Shown piece after piece: positions 52,401 through 63,972 of a stretch of DNA of 64,000 nucleotides (positions within the stretch are counted from its first letter, which is position 1; every line of letters starts with the position of its first letter). The position numbers were made by a program, and so were the translations under genes. The notes below the pieces were generated by a model. It saw only the letters and a list, made by a program, of their open reading frames with translations, was not told the origin of the DNA and ran no database searches. Source of the DNA: Meloidogyne chitwoodi. Its lineage: Eukaryota > Nematoda > Chromadorea > Rhabditida > Meloidogynidae. The stretch covers positions 806,001 to 870,000 of the forward strand of contig JACZZP010000019.1 in the NCBI GenBank assembly GCA_015183035.1, written 5' to 3'.

Positions 52401-55400
52401 TTCTTAATTACCAATTTCTAAAAATCTCTTTAATATTTTTTAAAACAAAAAAATTTAAAAAAAAATTTTTTTACTGTTGAAACTGTAGTAGATGTTTGTG
52501 AAGGTGGTGGAGGAGGTGGTGGCGGAGGTTGCGGTGAATCCAATAAAGATGGAGAAAGAGGAGGAGGAGGCGGTGGTGGCGGCGTTTGTTGCCTATCATC
52601 AACAACATTTTTTGATTTTTCAGTGTTGTTATCGTTGTTGCCAAAAGCATCATTTGACAATGTTGAACATGTCTCCTCCTGTCTTCTCTGTTGAATTGAC
52701 AAAGCATTTTGAATTTTTTTATTAATATTTGTTGTTTCCAATAAAGCTGAAGGAAAAGGAAAAGGCGGTGGTAGTACTGGTCTAGGCTCCTTTTAAAAAA
52801 TTAAATTAAAAAATTAATTTTTTTACTAATACTGTAGTAGAAGATAGAGAAGTTTGTTCGTCTTCTTGGCTATCAACAATATGATCACTTGGGGAATAAG
52901 GTCGAAGTAACTAAAAAAAAATAATTTGAGAATATAAAAATTGTTTATAAAAAAATTAGGAATAGTATGTCTACTTTAGGTACCCACCCCATTTATCCGC
53001 AATACCAAAATATAACAAAGAGAATTATAGAACAATATACACCCCATTTATTCGCAAGAAAATATTTTATATAGTACAAATTATTTTAAAAATAAATTTC
53101 TTGCGAATAAATGGGGCGTGTATAACCAAATAAGATGTTTTGAAATTTTTAATTCCAAGTATAAGTTTAATTTAAATTTATTAAAAATAATTTTAAATTT
53201 ACATCATTATTTGCTTGTTGCGTCTCTTCTTCTACTGCTATTGTTGTTTTTTTGTTAGAAGTCGTTAGTTGTTGCTCTTCTAAAGAATTTTCCAACTCCC
53301 CTTCTTCAACAACAACATTTGTATTTTCATTATTAAAATTTGTATTTACTTCAATTGTATTATTTAAATTTTTTGTTGTATTTTCATTATTATTATTTGT
53401 TTTATTTTGTTCTGCAGCAATTCTTTGACGAACAGCGAAAGAGATATTCATTTTTTCATATGGCGTTAAATCTGGATGCGCTTGTAAAAATTTACCGACA
53501 AGTATGACTATATTTTCTGAAAAATATAAAAAAATTATAGAAATTTTTTTTAACATTATCCCAAGCTTTTTCAACTATCTTCACTATTAAAGGTCTTTTC
53601 TGCACTATACTACTTATACAGGCTTTTTCCATAACCTTTACTGATTTGTTCCATAATCTTTAGCAGCTTGTTCCTAACCTCTACTGGTTTGTTCCATAAC
53701 TACTGGCTTGTTCATAACCTTTACTGGCTTGTTCCATAACCTCTACTAGCTTGTTCCATAACCTTTACTGGCATGTTCCATAACCTTTACTGGCTTGTTC
53801 CATAACCTCTACTAGCTTGTTCCATAACCTCTATTGGCTTGTTCCATAACCTCTACTGTCTTGTTCCATAACCTCTACTGACTTGTTCCATAACCTCTAC
53901 TGGCTTGTTCCATAAGCTCTACTAGCTTGTTCCATAACCTCTATTGGCTTGTTCCATAATCTCTACTGGCTTGTTCTATAATCTCTACTGGCTTGTTCCA
54001 TAACCTATACTGGCTTGTTCTATAACCTCAACCCTTACTCTCATAACCTCAACCCTTATCAGCTTTCCTTCCATATTCTCCATCTACCGAGTGTTCTACT
54101 ATTCCCCCCAGCCCCATCTAATTTTAAAGTTCACAAGAGTAAAATTTTTAATATTCTTCCAAATTATACCTGGAGTTTCCAAATTTTGTATTACTCCCAA
54201 TAATTCTTGCACAGTTTCAATATTTGGTGGTTGATCATCTCTTTCTTGAATATTTATTTGCATATTATTGCTAGAACCATTATTTGAATTATTTCGTAAA
54301 TTAATCTGCTCTGGTAGATTAGATCGATAGTCAGAATCTGGTTCAATTGTTTGTGAAGTAACGGGCTAAAAAAATATTTTTTAAAGAATTTACCCATATC
54401 AGTTAAATAATTTGAACTTGTAAACACCCCATTTAATCGCAAATATAGTTCCAGTTCCAGAACTTGTTTTTGAATTTTTGAAGTTCCAGTTCCGGAACTG
54501 CATTTTTAATTTTCATAGTTCCAGTTCCGGAACTATCGTGGGGTAAGGAACTAGTTACGGGCCAGTTCCAGTTCCGGAACTAGTTCCAGAACCAGTTCCA
54601 GTTCCAAAAATTTGGTAATTCCATGGTTCCAGAAATTTGTAGTTCTGTAGTTCCAGTTCCGGAACTGGAACTACATAGTTCCGGAATTGGAACTACATAG
54701 TTCCGGAATTGGAACTGGAACTTGCCGAACACTGTTTGCTTGGACTCATAAAAGCTCATTGGACTCATAAACTGGACCAGGGCCCAAAAAATAACTAATT
54801 CAAAACTAATTTCAAATTTACCCCATCACGAGGAGGCCAAATTGGAAGTAAATTAGCATTACTTTCCACAGTTGTTGTTGACAATAAAGACTCATTTGTA
54901 ACACTTGATGGTTTTCTCCACATTGATAAATCTGTGTTATTCCGATAAAAACTTTGTAAATTTAATTCATGTTGTTTTTGACGCTCAATTCCTTCATTTT
55001 CTATATTATTAAAGGATGAATGCGTCGTCGTCGTCGTACGTTGTTGACGCCAATTCTCATCATCTTGTTTCCGCCAAAGCTTATCTTCGCGGTCCATACG
55101 GCGAACCTAAAAAAAAGGAGAAAAGTTAAAGAAAAGATTTTTTTAATTTCGGGAATTTATCCTCAAGTTTAGGTAACACCCCATTTATTCGCAAAAAAAT
55201 TTTTATCTTAAAGTCATCTTTTGATGTAAAATATATTCTTGCGAATAAATGGAGTGTTCAACTAACTGGATAAATTCAAAAGTTTGCAACTTGTCTGCTT
55301 TAGGTACACACTCCCATTTATTCGCAAGAAAATATTTTGTCCAAACCATTTTTAAGTGAACAATTTTTTCTTGCGTATAGATGGGGTGTTTACCTAAACT

Positions 55401-58400
55401 GGAAAGTTGCAAATTTTAAATTAAGCAAAAATTCTCTCATCTCTTACCAGCATTAAAATCATACAGCCTCGAGTTCTACACCATTCGGGTAAACCAGGGC
55501 CATCCAAAGGATAAAGAACACCTTTAATAAATTAAAAATAATACGGTACAATTACGGTAATTAAAAAAATTTTTTTTACTTGGTAACGAATTCCCAGGTC
55601 CAAGTGTAAAAACATAACCATCTTTAATTTGTTCATTATTACCCAAATCCAAAACTATAATTTGTTGATTATCACAGCTACTAACTTTATCGAAACAACG
55701 CAAATACAAATCATATTGACGTGAATCTACAAATAAATTTTTTTAATTAAAATTAAAAGATTAGAGGTTTAAGTAAAAGTGAAATTTCAGAAAAATAAAA
55801 AGTGAGACTCCCAAAAATAATTTTTTAAAAAAAATAAAGGTAAAAGGGGCGCTTGTTCCTCCCACACCTTTCAGTTTTTTTTAATAAAAAAATTTTTTTT
55901 ATAAATATATAATAGGCTCATCGTCACAGTTTATATAAAAAAATAATAATTTTTTTTAATTAAATATTAATTCAGAAAAAAATTTTAAGCAGGCAAAAAT
56001 AGCCAAATTTATTTAAAAAAAAGTGCGACTATATTATTTACCCAATATTTAATATATTAAATAAAATTATGTTAAAATAAACTCTCATCTTTCATTTTAA
56101 TATTTTTAAATAATTAAAAAAATATATTAAATAAACTAAATGTTACTTTAAAAAAAACGGAATTTGTTTATAATTTAGGTAGACACCCCATTTATTCGCA
56201 AGAAAATATTTTACATCCAAATATAATTTTAAGATAAAATAATTTCTTGCGAATAAATGGGGTGTTTTCCGAATTTTAAAATAAGATTTTAAATTCTTTT
56301 GGGTACACACCCCATTTATTCGCAAGAAAATATTTTATTATTCAAGCCAATTTTTGTTTCAAATATTTTATTGCGAATAAATGGAGTGTCTACACAAATT
56401 CTATAAAAAATTAAAAATAAATTTCAAACAAAATGACAAAAATACAAAACACCAAAAAACATGAAAAAACACCAAAATAAAAAAACACCACTAACCTTTT
56501 GGCTGTTCAACCAACAAAAGAATAACTTGTTTATCCCAACTATCAGTTAAACGTCCAATATAATGCCAAACACCATTAGCTTCTGATCTGCCAATAACTG
56601 AAAGTGCTTGAGGTAATTCTCGACCTGCTTTGAAAGCTCCTCGATTGCTTATAGCAGTTAATTTACAATCAAACGAAATAAAACTGTTCCAAACAAACTT
56701 TCCGTTCCAAACTTGATGATGATGGCTTAATCTAGAAGAGAATAAATTCACAAAAAAAAAATAATGTGAAAATTAGAAATCAGCGCGGGGGTTATCCCGG
56801 GAGGAGTTTACGGGATCCCGCTCCCGAATTTTTTTTGAATTTTCGGGATTTTTCGGGTTTAGTACCGTCCCATCCCTTTTTAAAAATAATTCAGATAAAA
56901 GAAAAAGTTTAAATCCACCGTCCAGTTCAGTGCGAACTCTCAGTATTAAAAAATCATAGCTAATCTAATAGCTTTTGATTGGAAAATTATTCAAAAAACA
57001 AAAGGAAAAAAAATCGTCGTTCTGAAATGAGCTCACCAAACTGGCCAACACACTCAGTCCAAATGATACCCACAAAAATAATAGGTAATTAAAAAATCAT
57101 TCTTTTATTACCTTTGATTTAATTCTTCCGAATCATTTCGTTTCCAACTTTCATTTTTATCGCTACTAACACAAGTTGCAATTTCCATAGTCCTTGAATT
57201 TCCTCTGCTTTGTTCAAATGGAGGACGCTGGGGACAAATTTCATTATTATTTTTATTTTTTTCTCTTCTTGAAATTTCATCAACACGACGAGAATCAAAA
57301 TCGTCGGATTGTTGAGACGATGAACGAATCTGAAAGGAAAATTTAAAAAAAAATAAATTTGGAATAAATTCTTTACCCAAACATTTTTTTAAATTTTTTT
57401 TGCTTTTGAGAGGTGATCAACCCAGTAGATCGAAACCCTATAGATCGTATTCCTATTGATCGATCAAAATATCAACACTAACAAAAAAAGGAATTTAGTG
57501 TTGATATTTTGGTTTCGATTTATAGGGGTAAAGGGTAGATCGAAACTTCCGGACGCCCACAAAAGCTTACAAAGAAATTAGTTTATTTCCCTTTTTAAAG
57601 GACCAATTGGGGTACAATAATTTATTTAACAAGTTTGTAGCATTTGGACCAGAAGTTTCAAAGTTTCGGCCTGCCGGGTAAAGACTCATTTGAGAGAAAT
57701 TAGACTTTTTTCATTTAAATTAAACAAAAAAATGTGTTTTTGTAGTTTAATTTAAAGGGAAAAAGTCTAAAAAAAATTAGTAGTTTTTTTAAACTATCAA
57801 TTTAAAAAAATCGCTTGCAATTTTTTTAAAGTGGGAATTTTTACTTTTTATGGCCAATGCTTTTTTAAATTTTTATTTTAAAAAATTAAAAAAAAAATGA
57901 AATCTTTTAAAAGTTGAAGAAAACATTTTTTAAACTTGATAAACTGTGACGAAGAGCTCTATATATGTATATTTTTTTCCATAAAGTTGAAAAAAAAATA
58001 TAATAAATTCACCGAGGTATGAAACTGACTCCTATACATTTGTGCCACTCTATTATACGACATTTCGTCTCAACGGAAAAAATCTACATTTCGTTTACCC
58101 AAGCCCACAATTTTTTTCCGTTGGGCGAAATGTCGAGACACGATTAAACGAATTAATAATAATTAAAAAATAATAATTGAGGGCAGAGAACAGACAGCAG
58201 AACAGAGAAAATTATATTCTCTTCTCTCTACCCACATTAAGAGGAATCTTTTAACTCGACCAAAATAAATTTTTAATCATATATTTTTCGACATTCCGGA
58301 CTTACTATAATTTTTATTTTTTAATATATACTTACATTTATACTCGAATCTTGTTCAACAAAATTCGTCGGTTGTTGTTGTTGTGCCTCTGGCTCAAAAC

Positions 58401-61400
58401 AACCATCATTAAAATCACCAAAAAAAGCATCATTATCATCATCATCATTACAAACAGCTTCAAATGACGCATTATCTTCATCGTCATCATTTTGTTGTTC
58501 AGGAACAAGTTCATTTACTAATTCTAAACCTAAAGGATCGCGTGAATGACGTTCTGGATCCAGCTGGACATTATCGTTTATTCCAAGGCTTCCACCGACT
58601 AAAACGTTATTATCTCCTGTTATAGCAAAAGGAGGAGCAGAACGTTCAGTCTGAGTAAAAAAATTTTGAAATTTTAAAAAATTAATAAGACACTCGCGCC
58701 AAACTGGCCGAGGTGTAAAAAATTTCAAAAAAAGAAAATATTTCACAAACTAACCATGCTTCGATTAATTTTTTGTTTCAAAAGATCAAGTTCATTTGAA
58801 GCCATTTCAGTGCCACCATCTTCCAACATTGCAGCTTGAATTGAAGGATCCAAATTTGGAAAATTTAAATTACTGCTTTTTGCTTCTTCAGCTTTGCGCT
58901 GTTAAAATTTAAAGAATATTTTTTTAATTAATTTAATTTAGCGACAAAACGTCCGCAACTTTTTCTAAATATTATCCAAAATAATTTTAAAAAATAAAAG
59001 AATTTCGAAAAAAAATTGTAGACGTTTTGCCTTCAAAAAATTAAAAAAAATCCCCGAAAAAATTTCAAATTAAAAAAAAACCTTTTGTTCAAGTTTTGCT
59101 TCCAAACGTTCTAATCGTTCTTTTGCAGCAAATTTTTTCAGATTATTTTGCTTACAAACACCACAATTTGCGTCGTATAAGTGACTATGATGTAGATGAG
59201 TTGTGTCTTTGTTCATATCACCCAAAATGTCGTCAATTGCTGACTTAAAAAAATTTTTTTTGAATTTTTTTTCAAATTTTCTGGTAAATTTATTCAAAAT
59301 TTTTAAATTTTTTTTTTCAAATTTCAAAAATAAAATAATTTTTAAAAATTCCAAACCTTTGCTTTAGCTGTACTCAACGGCGTTTTTTTAACCATATTAT
59401 GACGGCTTGTTGTTGAGGCATTTTTATTGCGAGGAATAGTAAAAGTATGCACTTCGGAGCTTACAACATTTTCTAAAAATGCGAAAAAAAATTAAAATAA
59501 AAATGGAAAATGAGCCTAAACACACTCCTCTTGACTTATACACTTCTCTAAGTATTTGACACTCAAATAAGAGGTAACCCATTGACAAAAAAATTTACAA
59601 AAAATTTATTCAATTTAATTAAACCTTCAGGCATGTCAGAAATAGAAGTCGAATCGGCAGCAGCAACAGTAAAATTTGAAGTTGAAGCAACATTATCAGC
59701 AAGAGAAGAACAATTTTGATCGACTTGAGGTGTGGTAGAATTCATTTGATCAGCCGACAGTGTTACCAATTTTTTGACAGACACTTTGTCGCGGAGAACA
59801 TCGCGAAAAAATCCCTAAAATTAAAAAAAATTTTAAAAAAAATTAAAAAATCGCAAACGTTTTTCTCATCATTGACAACTGTAATAAAGACTTTAAACCA
59901 TTTACGATAGCGCAAATTAACGTCTTGATAAATTGAAAACAATGCGCGTTCAATTTCCATTCCCAAATCTTTGTAGCGTTTAAGTGAAAAATTCATGTTT
60001 GCAGCTTTGGATCTTTTAAATTTTATACAAATTAATAGACAAAAGTTGAAGCTGGTTTTTGGTCAAAGCTTGGGACTTTTCCTGTACTCAGAGACCGACT
60101 TGGGAATCTTTTGAGAATTTTAAGTTTTTTCCAGTGTCCGGGTTTTTATTGGATTTAGTTCCAGGCATTTTTAAAACTTGGATTATTTTTTTGAACTGGA
60201 TTTTACCAGAGTTCTTGTCCAAAATATTCCCAAAATTAAAAGCAAAGGTCCAGACCAAAATCATTTTTATTAAATTTAAACCTTTTTTGTAATGCTGTCT
60301 CGATGACTTTCCTTACATCAACGCGCATCGTCTCAACCTTTTTTTGGTACACAGGATCGAGCTCCTGACGATTCGCTTCTTCTAAAAGAAAAATTGAGAA
60401 AATAATAAAAATTAAAAAAATAATAAAAATAAAAAATCAACCAATCAATTTAGAGGCAAGCACTGGCTGATATGAAGGATTTGAAAGAAGAAATTCCTCC
60501 AAATTTTCAATTGTTGGATTTTGGGAGTGATTCATCATTGATCCTTTATGATCCATAACAAGAATGCGTTCACCTTCTTTTACACACTATAAAAAAATTT
60601 TTAAATTTTAAAGAGAGAAAATGTTGAATATTTGGTAATATGAAGTTAAGAAACAAATGTCCGCAAGTTTTGTCCGCAAAACTAAAATATTAATTTTCAC
60701 ACAATCAGCAGAGAAATGTATATTTTAGATAATTTCTGCACAAAAATAATTATTTCCAAAAAATAGGAAAAATAGAATATTAAAGATAACGGACAAAACT
60801 TGCTTCTTATCACACAACCAAAATGTACCAAAATTTTTTTTAGTAATTCAACAAAATTTAAAGTTTTCATTTTTCACTTTAGGGTTCCCAATTTTCACTT
60901 CTCCCCATTTTCTAGTTTTGCCGAGAAAATTAAAAAAAATAGAAATGGGGGAGAAGTAAAGAATTGGAACACCAAAGTTTACTATTGATTTTTTCTAGTT
61001 TTATTAAAAAATTAAAACCTTTTTCGCCTGATCCGCTTTTTTGGAAATACAAGCCTCAGAGCAAAACAGCGTATCACGACCACCAAAACGTTCTTTGCTT
61101 ACAATTAAATCACAAACACAGCATTGAACAACAGGTGCAAAGTTGCACTTTTGCGGGGGTTTTGCCCCATCTCGAACACTGCCAGAATAATTATTGCTCG
61201 ATGAATGCCTTCTTTTATGGTCTTTTTCTTTTTTACGTCCTTAAGTAAAAATAATGAAAAATATTCTATATAATAAAATAAATGAAACTTTTATTTTCTC
61301 GAGCATCTTTATCAGAGTCTGAGTCATCTCCAATTTTACAAATTTCTTTATTTTGTCGTCTTCGCTCTTCATTTTCCGCCATTCGTTTCTCGCGTTCTTC

Positions 61401-61960
61401 TCGCATTTTTCGCAACTTTAGGTCTTTGCGATCGCGTTGATGAACAGTCTCAAGACGTTCGCAAGGGATAAAGATTGGCTTAAACCCGTGACAGCGAAGA
61501 ATTCGTTCGTCCTCTTTCGCAAAAAAGTCGGCAATTCGAGCGAGAGCAAAACCACTGGCTAATGTTTGAGGCAGTGCGAGACTAACAGGATTGCTTGATG
61601 TTGGAGCGTCTTGGTTCTCGCAGGTGTTAGAAGTGGAGGGATCCATAACTTCAGCGTTAATTTGCTGAAATTTAAAAAATTAATTTTTTGGGAACGTAAA
61701 TCACCAAAAAATCATAAAAAATCCAAAGTGCTTAAAAGTAAATAAACCTCTGATTCATCAGCTTGAGTATCCATCGGCTCATCTTCCATCTGAATTTCTA
61801 AAGAAGGCTCATCCTCCATCTGTGTATTATTTGGCTCATTCTCCAATTGATTTTCTTCATTTTGCTGAGAAATGTCACATTCATTTGCCGATATTGTTGA
61901 TGTTTCGCCAATATCATTTTCTATATCCACAGCCAAAGAAGTCTTTTCTTGTTCTTCCAT
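49444..61960 (-). CDS. PHF3/DIDO-like SPOC-domain transcription elongation regulator
   Basis: 25 exons (minus): 61960-61748, 61664-61289, 61239-61019, 60586-60442, 60381-60282, 60012-59859, 59814-59625, 59472-59357, 59243-59082, 58898-58755, 58650-58336, 57329-57112, 56731-56496, 55726-55580, 55521-55448, 55106-54822, 54365-54170, 53516-53203, 52910-52827, 52789-52475, 51787-51506, 51132-50901, 50665-50378, 50332-50139, 49686-49444. All GT/AG, phases agree, total 5244 bases = 1747 residues. Acidic start; Cys pair module CCVCDLIVSKERFGG..LFCSEAC (about 225-255), as in DIDO1; TFIIS central domain about 320-420 (YKDLGMEIERALFSIYQDVN, GFFRDVLRDKVSVKKLVTLS); SPOC domain about 785-935 (VWNGKFVWNSF, ALSVIGRSEANGVWHYIGRL, YPLDGPGLPEWC); then a disordered Gln/Asn/Pro-rich tail with poly-Pro at about 1295-1325. 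SPOC proteins of this type bind the phosphorylated Pol II tail. No PHD finger is seen, unlike vertebrate members. Confidence 0.9.
49763..50048. repeat. 22-base minisatellite in the last SPOC-gene intron
   Basis: About 13 copies of a 22-base unit with core CCCATTTAATCGCAAGAG, the outer copies slightly diverged (AGGAGAT, AATAGAC). The unit is one arm of the intronic palindromes found in the same gene; an inverse arm (TTGCGAATAAATGGGGTG) follows at 50085. Confidence 0.95.
51965..52200. mobile_element. LTR-like element in a SPOC-gene intron, inverse orientation
   Basis: TGTTGTATATGAGTGTTGGT through TATAGACC, GCACCAAGTATAAACCAGTC, CTCTACCTTCACTCTTA to CCTTTGCTTTGTTAGTCG is the diverged reverse complement of 46823-47245. 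Confidence 0.55.
53613..54035. repeat. 22-base minisatellite in the exon 17/18 intron
   Basis: About 19 copies of a 22-base unit with core GTTCCATAACCTCTACTGG; variants TTACTGG, CTACTAG. The unrelated minisatellite at 49763 in the same gene has the same period. Confidence 0.95.
54445..54740. mobile_element. MITE family 1 copy in a SPOC-gene intron
   Basis: GTTCCAGTTCCGGAACTGC core, TATCGTGGGGTAAGGAACTAG box, right end GGAACTTGCCGAACACTG; the left end is fused to an intronic palindrome arm at 54425. Confidence 0.75.
57405..58150. repeat. repeat fragments in the SPOC-gene exon 11/12 intron
   Basis: 57410-57550: family 5 relative (AGATCGAAACCCTATAGATCG). 57545-57690: inverse copy of the CDK10-intron repeat. 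58060-58145: family 7 palindrome (ACATTTCGTCTCAACGGAAA). No coding signal between the exons. Confidence 0.6.
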
Positions 61961-62845
61961 GATAAAAGGAATTGACTAAAATAAAATTAACTAAATTAAA
62001 ATATAAAAAGGGCAGTTTATTATCAAATAATCATGAAATAAATAAAAAATGTTATTAAAAAAATAATCAATTAGCTTATTTAGAATTATTATTTATTGGC
62101 GTTTTGATTTTTTAAATGAGAGACTGTTTAAAACTAAATATAAAGATATAAAGAAAACGAAAGAGTATGCTATTTGTTTTTTTTCTTTTTTTCGTGTCCC
62201 GACATTTCGTCACAACAGGCAACCATTCATAAGAGTGAAAGAAGCGAAAGAAAAGGGGAAAAAATTAAATTACGTTCAATGACATTTGCCGATTTTCGGT
62301 CATATGACCGTTCAGTGACCTTTTGAATTTTCGGTCAAAAAATCTGACCTGACCTGACTTTTTGCGGTCACCAAAATGACCTTACCAGAGAGCTCGGTAA
62401 GGTCAGGTCACTTTTGGTTATGACTGAAACCCGGTCAGGAGATGTGTAAAAAATGAATAAGTGATATAAAAATAAATAAAAATTATATAAAAATAATAAA
62501 TGTGTAAAAAATGAATAAGGATCTCAAATGCTCAAATTTATGGCCTAAATTCTTTACATACTTACACCCGAAAATGTGCAAGTCCTGTTGAAGATTTACT
62601 TGAGGAATATATCAGAGTTAGCATAAAATTATATATAAATAACTAGAATATCTAGGATAATTCTATACGAGAAATAGAACATATTTGTCTGAAAATTGAC
62701 GAGATTGAATCTATTAAACATGAAATTAATTCATATCTAATGAGCCTCGTTTAACTATTGATTTATTTATTTTTTTGAAAACAAATTCTGATAAATGGCC
62801 ACGATTAACAAAAATGTTTAGGTAAATAGTAAATTATACTATAAT
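61961..62845. other. SPOC-gene upstream region and a fold-back element
   Basis: 61961-62190 AT-rich, likely promoter. 62280-62445 is an inverted repeat of GGTCATATGACC / TGACCTGACC words (CTTACCAGAGAGCTCGGTAAG is a perfect inner hairpin). 62560-62660 has a short open stretch (KCASPVEDLLEEYIRV) that may be part of the hAT relic to its right. Confidence 0.5.
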
Positions 62846-62995
62846 TCATTTTTAGAAATTATAACTGTGCCCCAGTTGGTTCGCAGGAGTCGGAACGTTT
62901 ATTTAGTAAAGCTGGAGCTGTGTTGAATGATTTACGCAACAGATTATCTTCTGATAACTTAGAGAAATTACTCTTTTACATCACAACCTTCCATT
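62846..62995 (+). pseudogene. hAT transposase C-terminal dimerisation domain, relic
   Basis: Reads NYNCAPVGSQESERLFSKAG then AVLNDLRNRLSSDNLEKLLF. The SER(L/V)FSKAG...RNRLSxxNLEKLLF pattern is the conserved hAT dimerisation motif. The frame continues into ITTFHYIIF without homology, and no DDE core or BED finger is in the window. It shows that hAT elements, the likely source of the 8-bp-duplication MITEs, have been present. Confidence 0.75.
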
Positions 62996-62999
62996 ATAT

Positions 63000-63758
63000 A
63001 ATTTTTCTTATTAAATTTATTCATTTTTTTTATAAAAAGTTGTTAATACTCATTATTATGGTGAAAAACCCGAAAACGAAAATTATGAAAATCTACCCGA
63101 CCCGAAACCCGACCCGACACTTGAGCTCAACCCGCGGCACCCTGGTGTATACGCGCTTTGCTTAAAGGAAAAAGCAATAAAAATAAATCTCTTGAATTTT
63201 TAATTTATAAAATTAATTTTAACATAATGTTTTTTAAATTATTATTTATTTCCTTCGTTAATTAAAATGTTTAAACATTTCTATCTATTTTGTGCGTTAG
63301 AGGAATCACTTAACGAATCGAGTTACTTGACTTTTTACGATGGAATATGTAAATTTAAAAAACGTCCACCTTACGCATGCATTAGTCAATGTAAAAAGTG
63401 GCATCGTTTTTCGTCTATCTCGAGGCAGTTGATTGTTAGAGTGCGCAATAAATTTTTTTTACGTTCAATAATGCTGTAGATGCTATAAAAAATAGTCGAG
63501 AGATGCCTAATTAAACGCACGCACAAAATATCCACCTGTTACTGATAGGCAAATAAAAGAGCAAGTCAATTAGACTTATCTTCATTTTTTTAAATTTTAC
63601 TACTTGCTTTAACTTTATGCTATTACATAATATTAAATGCCTAATTATATAGAGTTTTTTATATTAATACACCTCAAAAACTGTTTTTTAAAGGTTAAAA
63701 CCTTTGCCAATTTTTAATCTTTGAAGGACTTTTTCCTTTGATAAATGTTACGATCTTA
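63000..63758. other. no supported gene
   Basis: 63080-63130 is a run of ACCCGACCCGAAACCCGACC, low complexity. An open frame at 63267-63479 (MFKHFYLFCALEESLNESSY) has no recognisable domain and AT-skewed composition, and is not called. Confidence 0.4.
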
Positions 63759-63972
63759 AATGTCCTACTTAAGAGTAACAGTCTGTGTCCGAGGTTGAAC
63801 TGAGAGTCGACGAGCAAAACAACAAATGTTTATCACAATGTAAAGACAGTAGAAGTTGAAGGTAGAGATTGGTCGAGGGTTAACTCGAAGACTGGTTATT
63901 TACTGGTGCTTATATAGTCTGTTGATTATACCGTTAAAGGTGTCTATAAAAGATCACCACTCATATACAACA
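63759..63972. mobile_element. solo-LTR-like element
   Basis: About 214 bases, TGTCCTACTTAAGAG to ATATACAACA, containing GTGTCCGAGG, GGTCGAGGGTTAACTC, TGGTGCTTATATAG and GTCTATAAAAGATC, all in the same order as in 46995-47245. TG/CA ends and a TATAAAAG box fit an LTR. No clear target duplication. Confidence 0.6.

Larger units (their letters stand above)
50083..56392. repeat. family of small intronic palindromes restricted to the SPOC gene
   Basis: Arms CACCCCATTTATTCGCAAG (forward) and CTTGCGAATAAATGGGGTG (reverse), usually 60-70 bases apart with ATATTTTA-type loops. Positions: 50085r; 50703f, 50776f, 50833r; 52270r; 52984f, 53039f, 53097r; 54425f; 55170f, 55237r, 55308f, 55368r; 56182f, 56245r, 56308f, 56371r. 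They lie in at least seven different introns, never in an exon, and none was found outside this gene in the window. Probably a MITE that spread locally, or local intron copying. Confidence 0.85.

Noticed and set aside
52471..52725. Frames on both strands over the poly-Pro exon
   Set aside because: Alternative frames of the low-complexity exon 52789-52475 of the SPOC gene.
59070..59354. Lys/Phe-rich extension upstream of the exon starting at 59243
   Set aside because: Frame runs into an A/T intron; the AAG acceptor at 59244 and phase 0 fit the 25-exon model.
63080..63130. Telomere-like or rDNA-like ACCCGACCCGA run
   Set aside because: Only about 50 bases, irregular, internal, and unlike the nematode TTAGGC telomere repeat.
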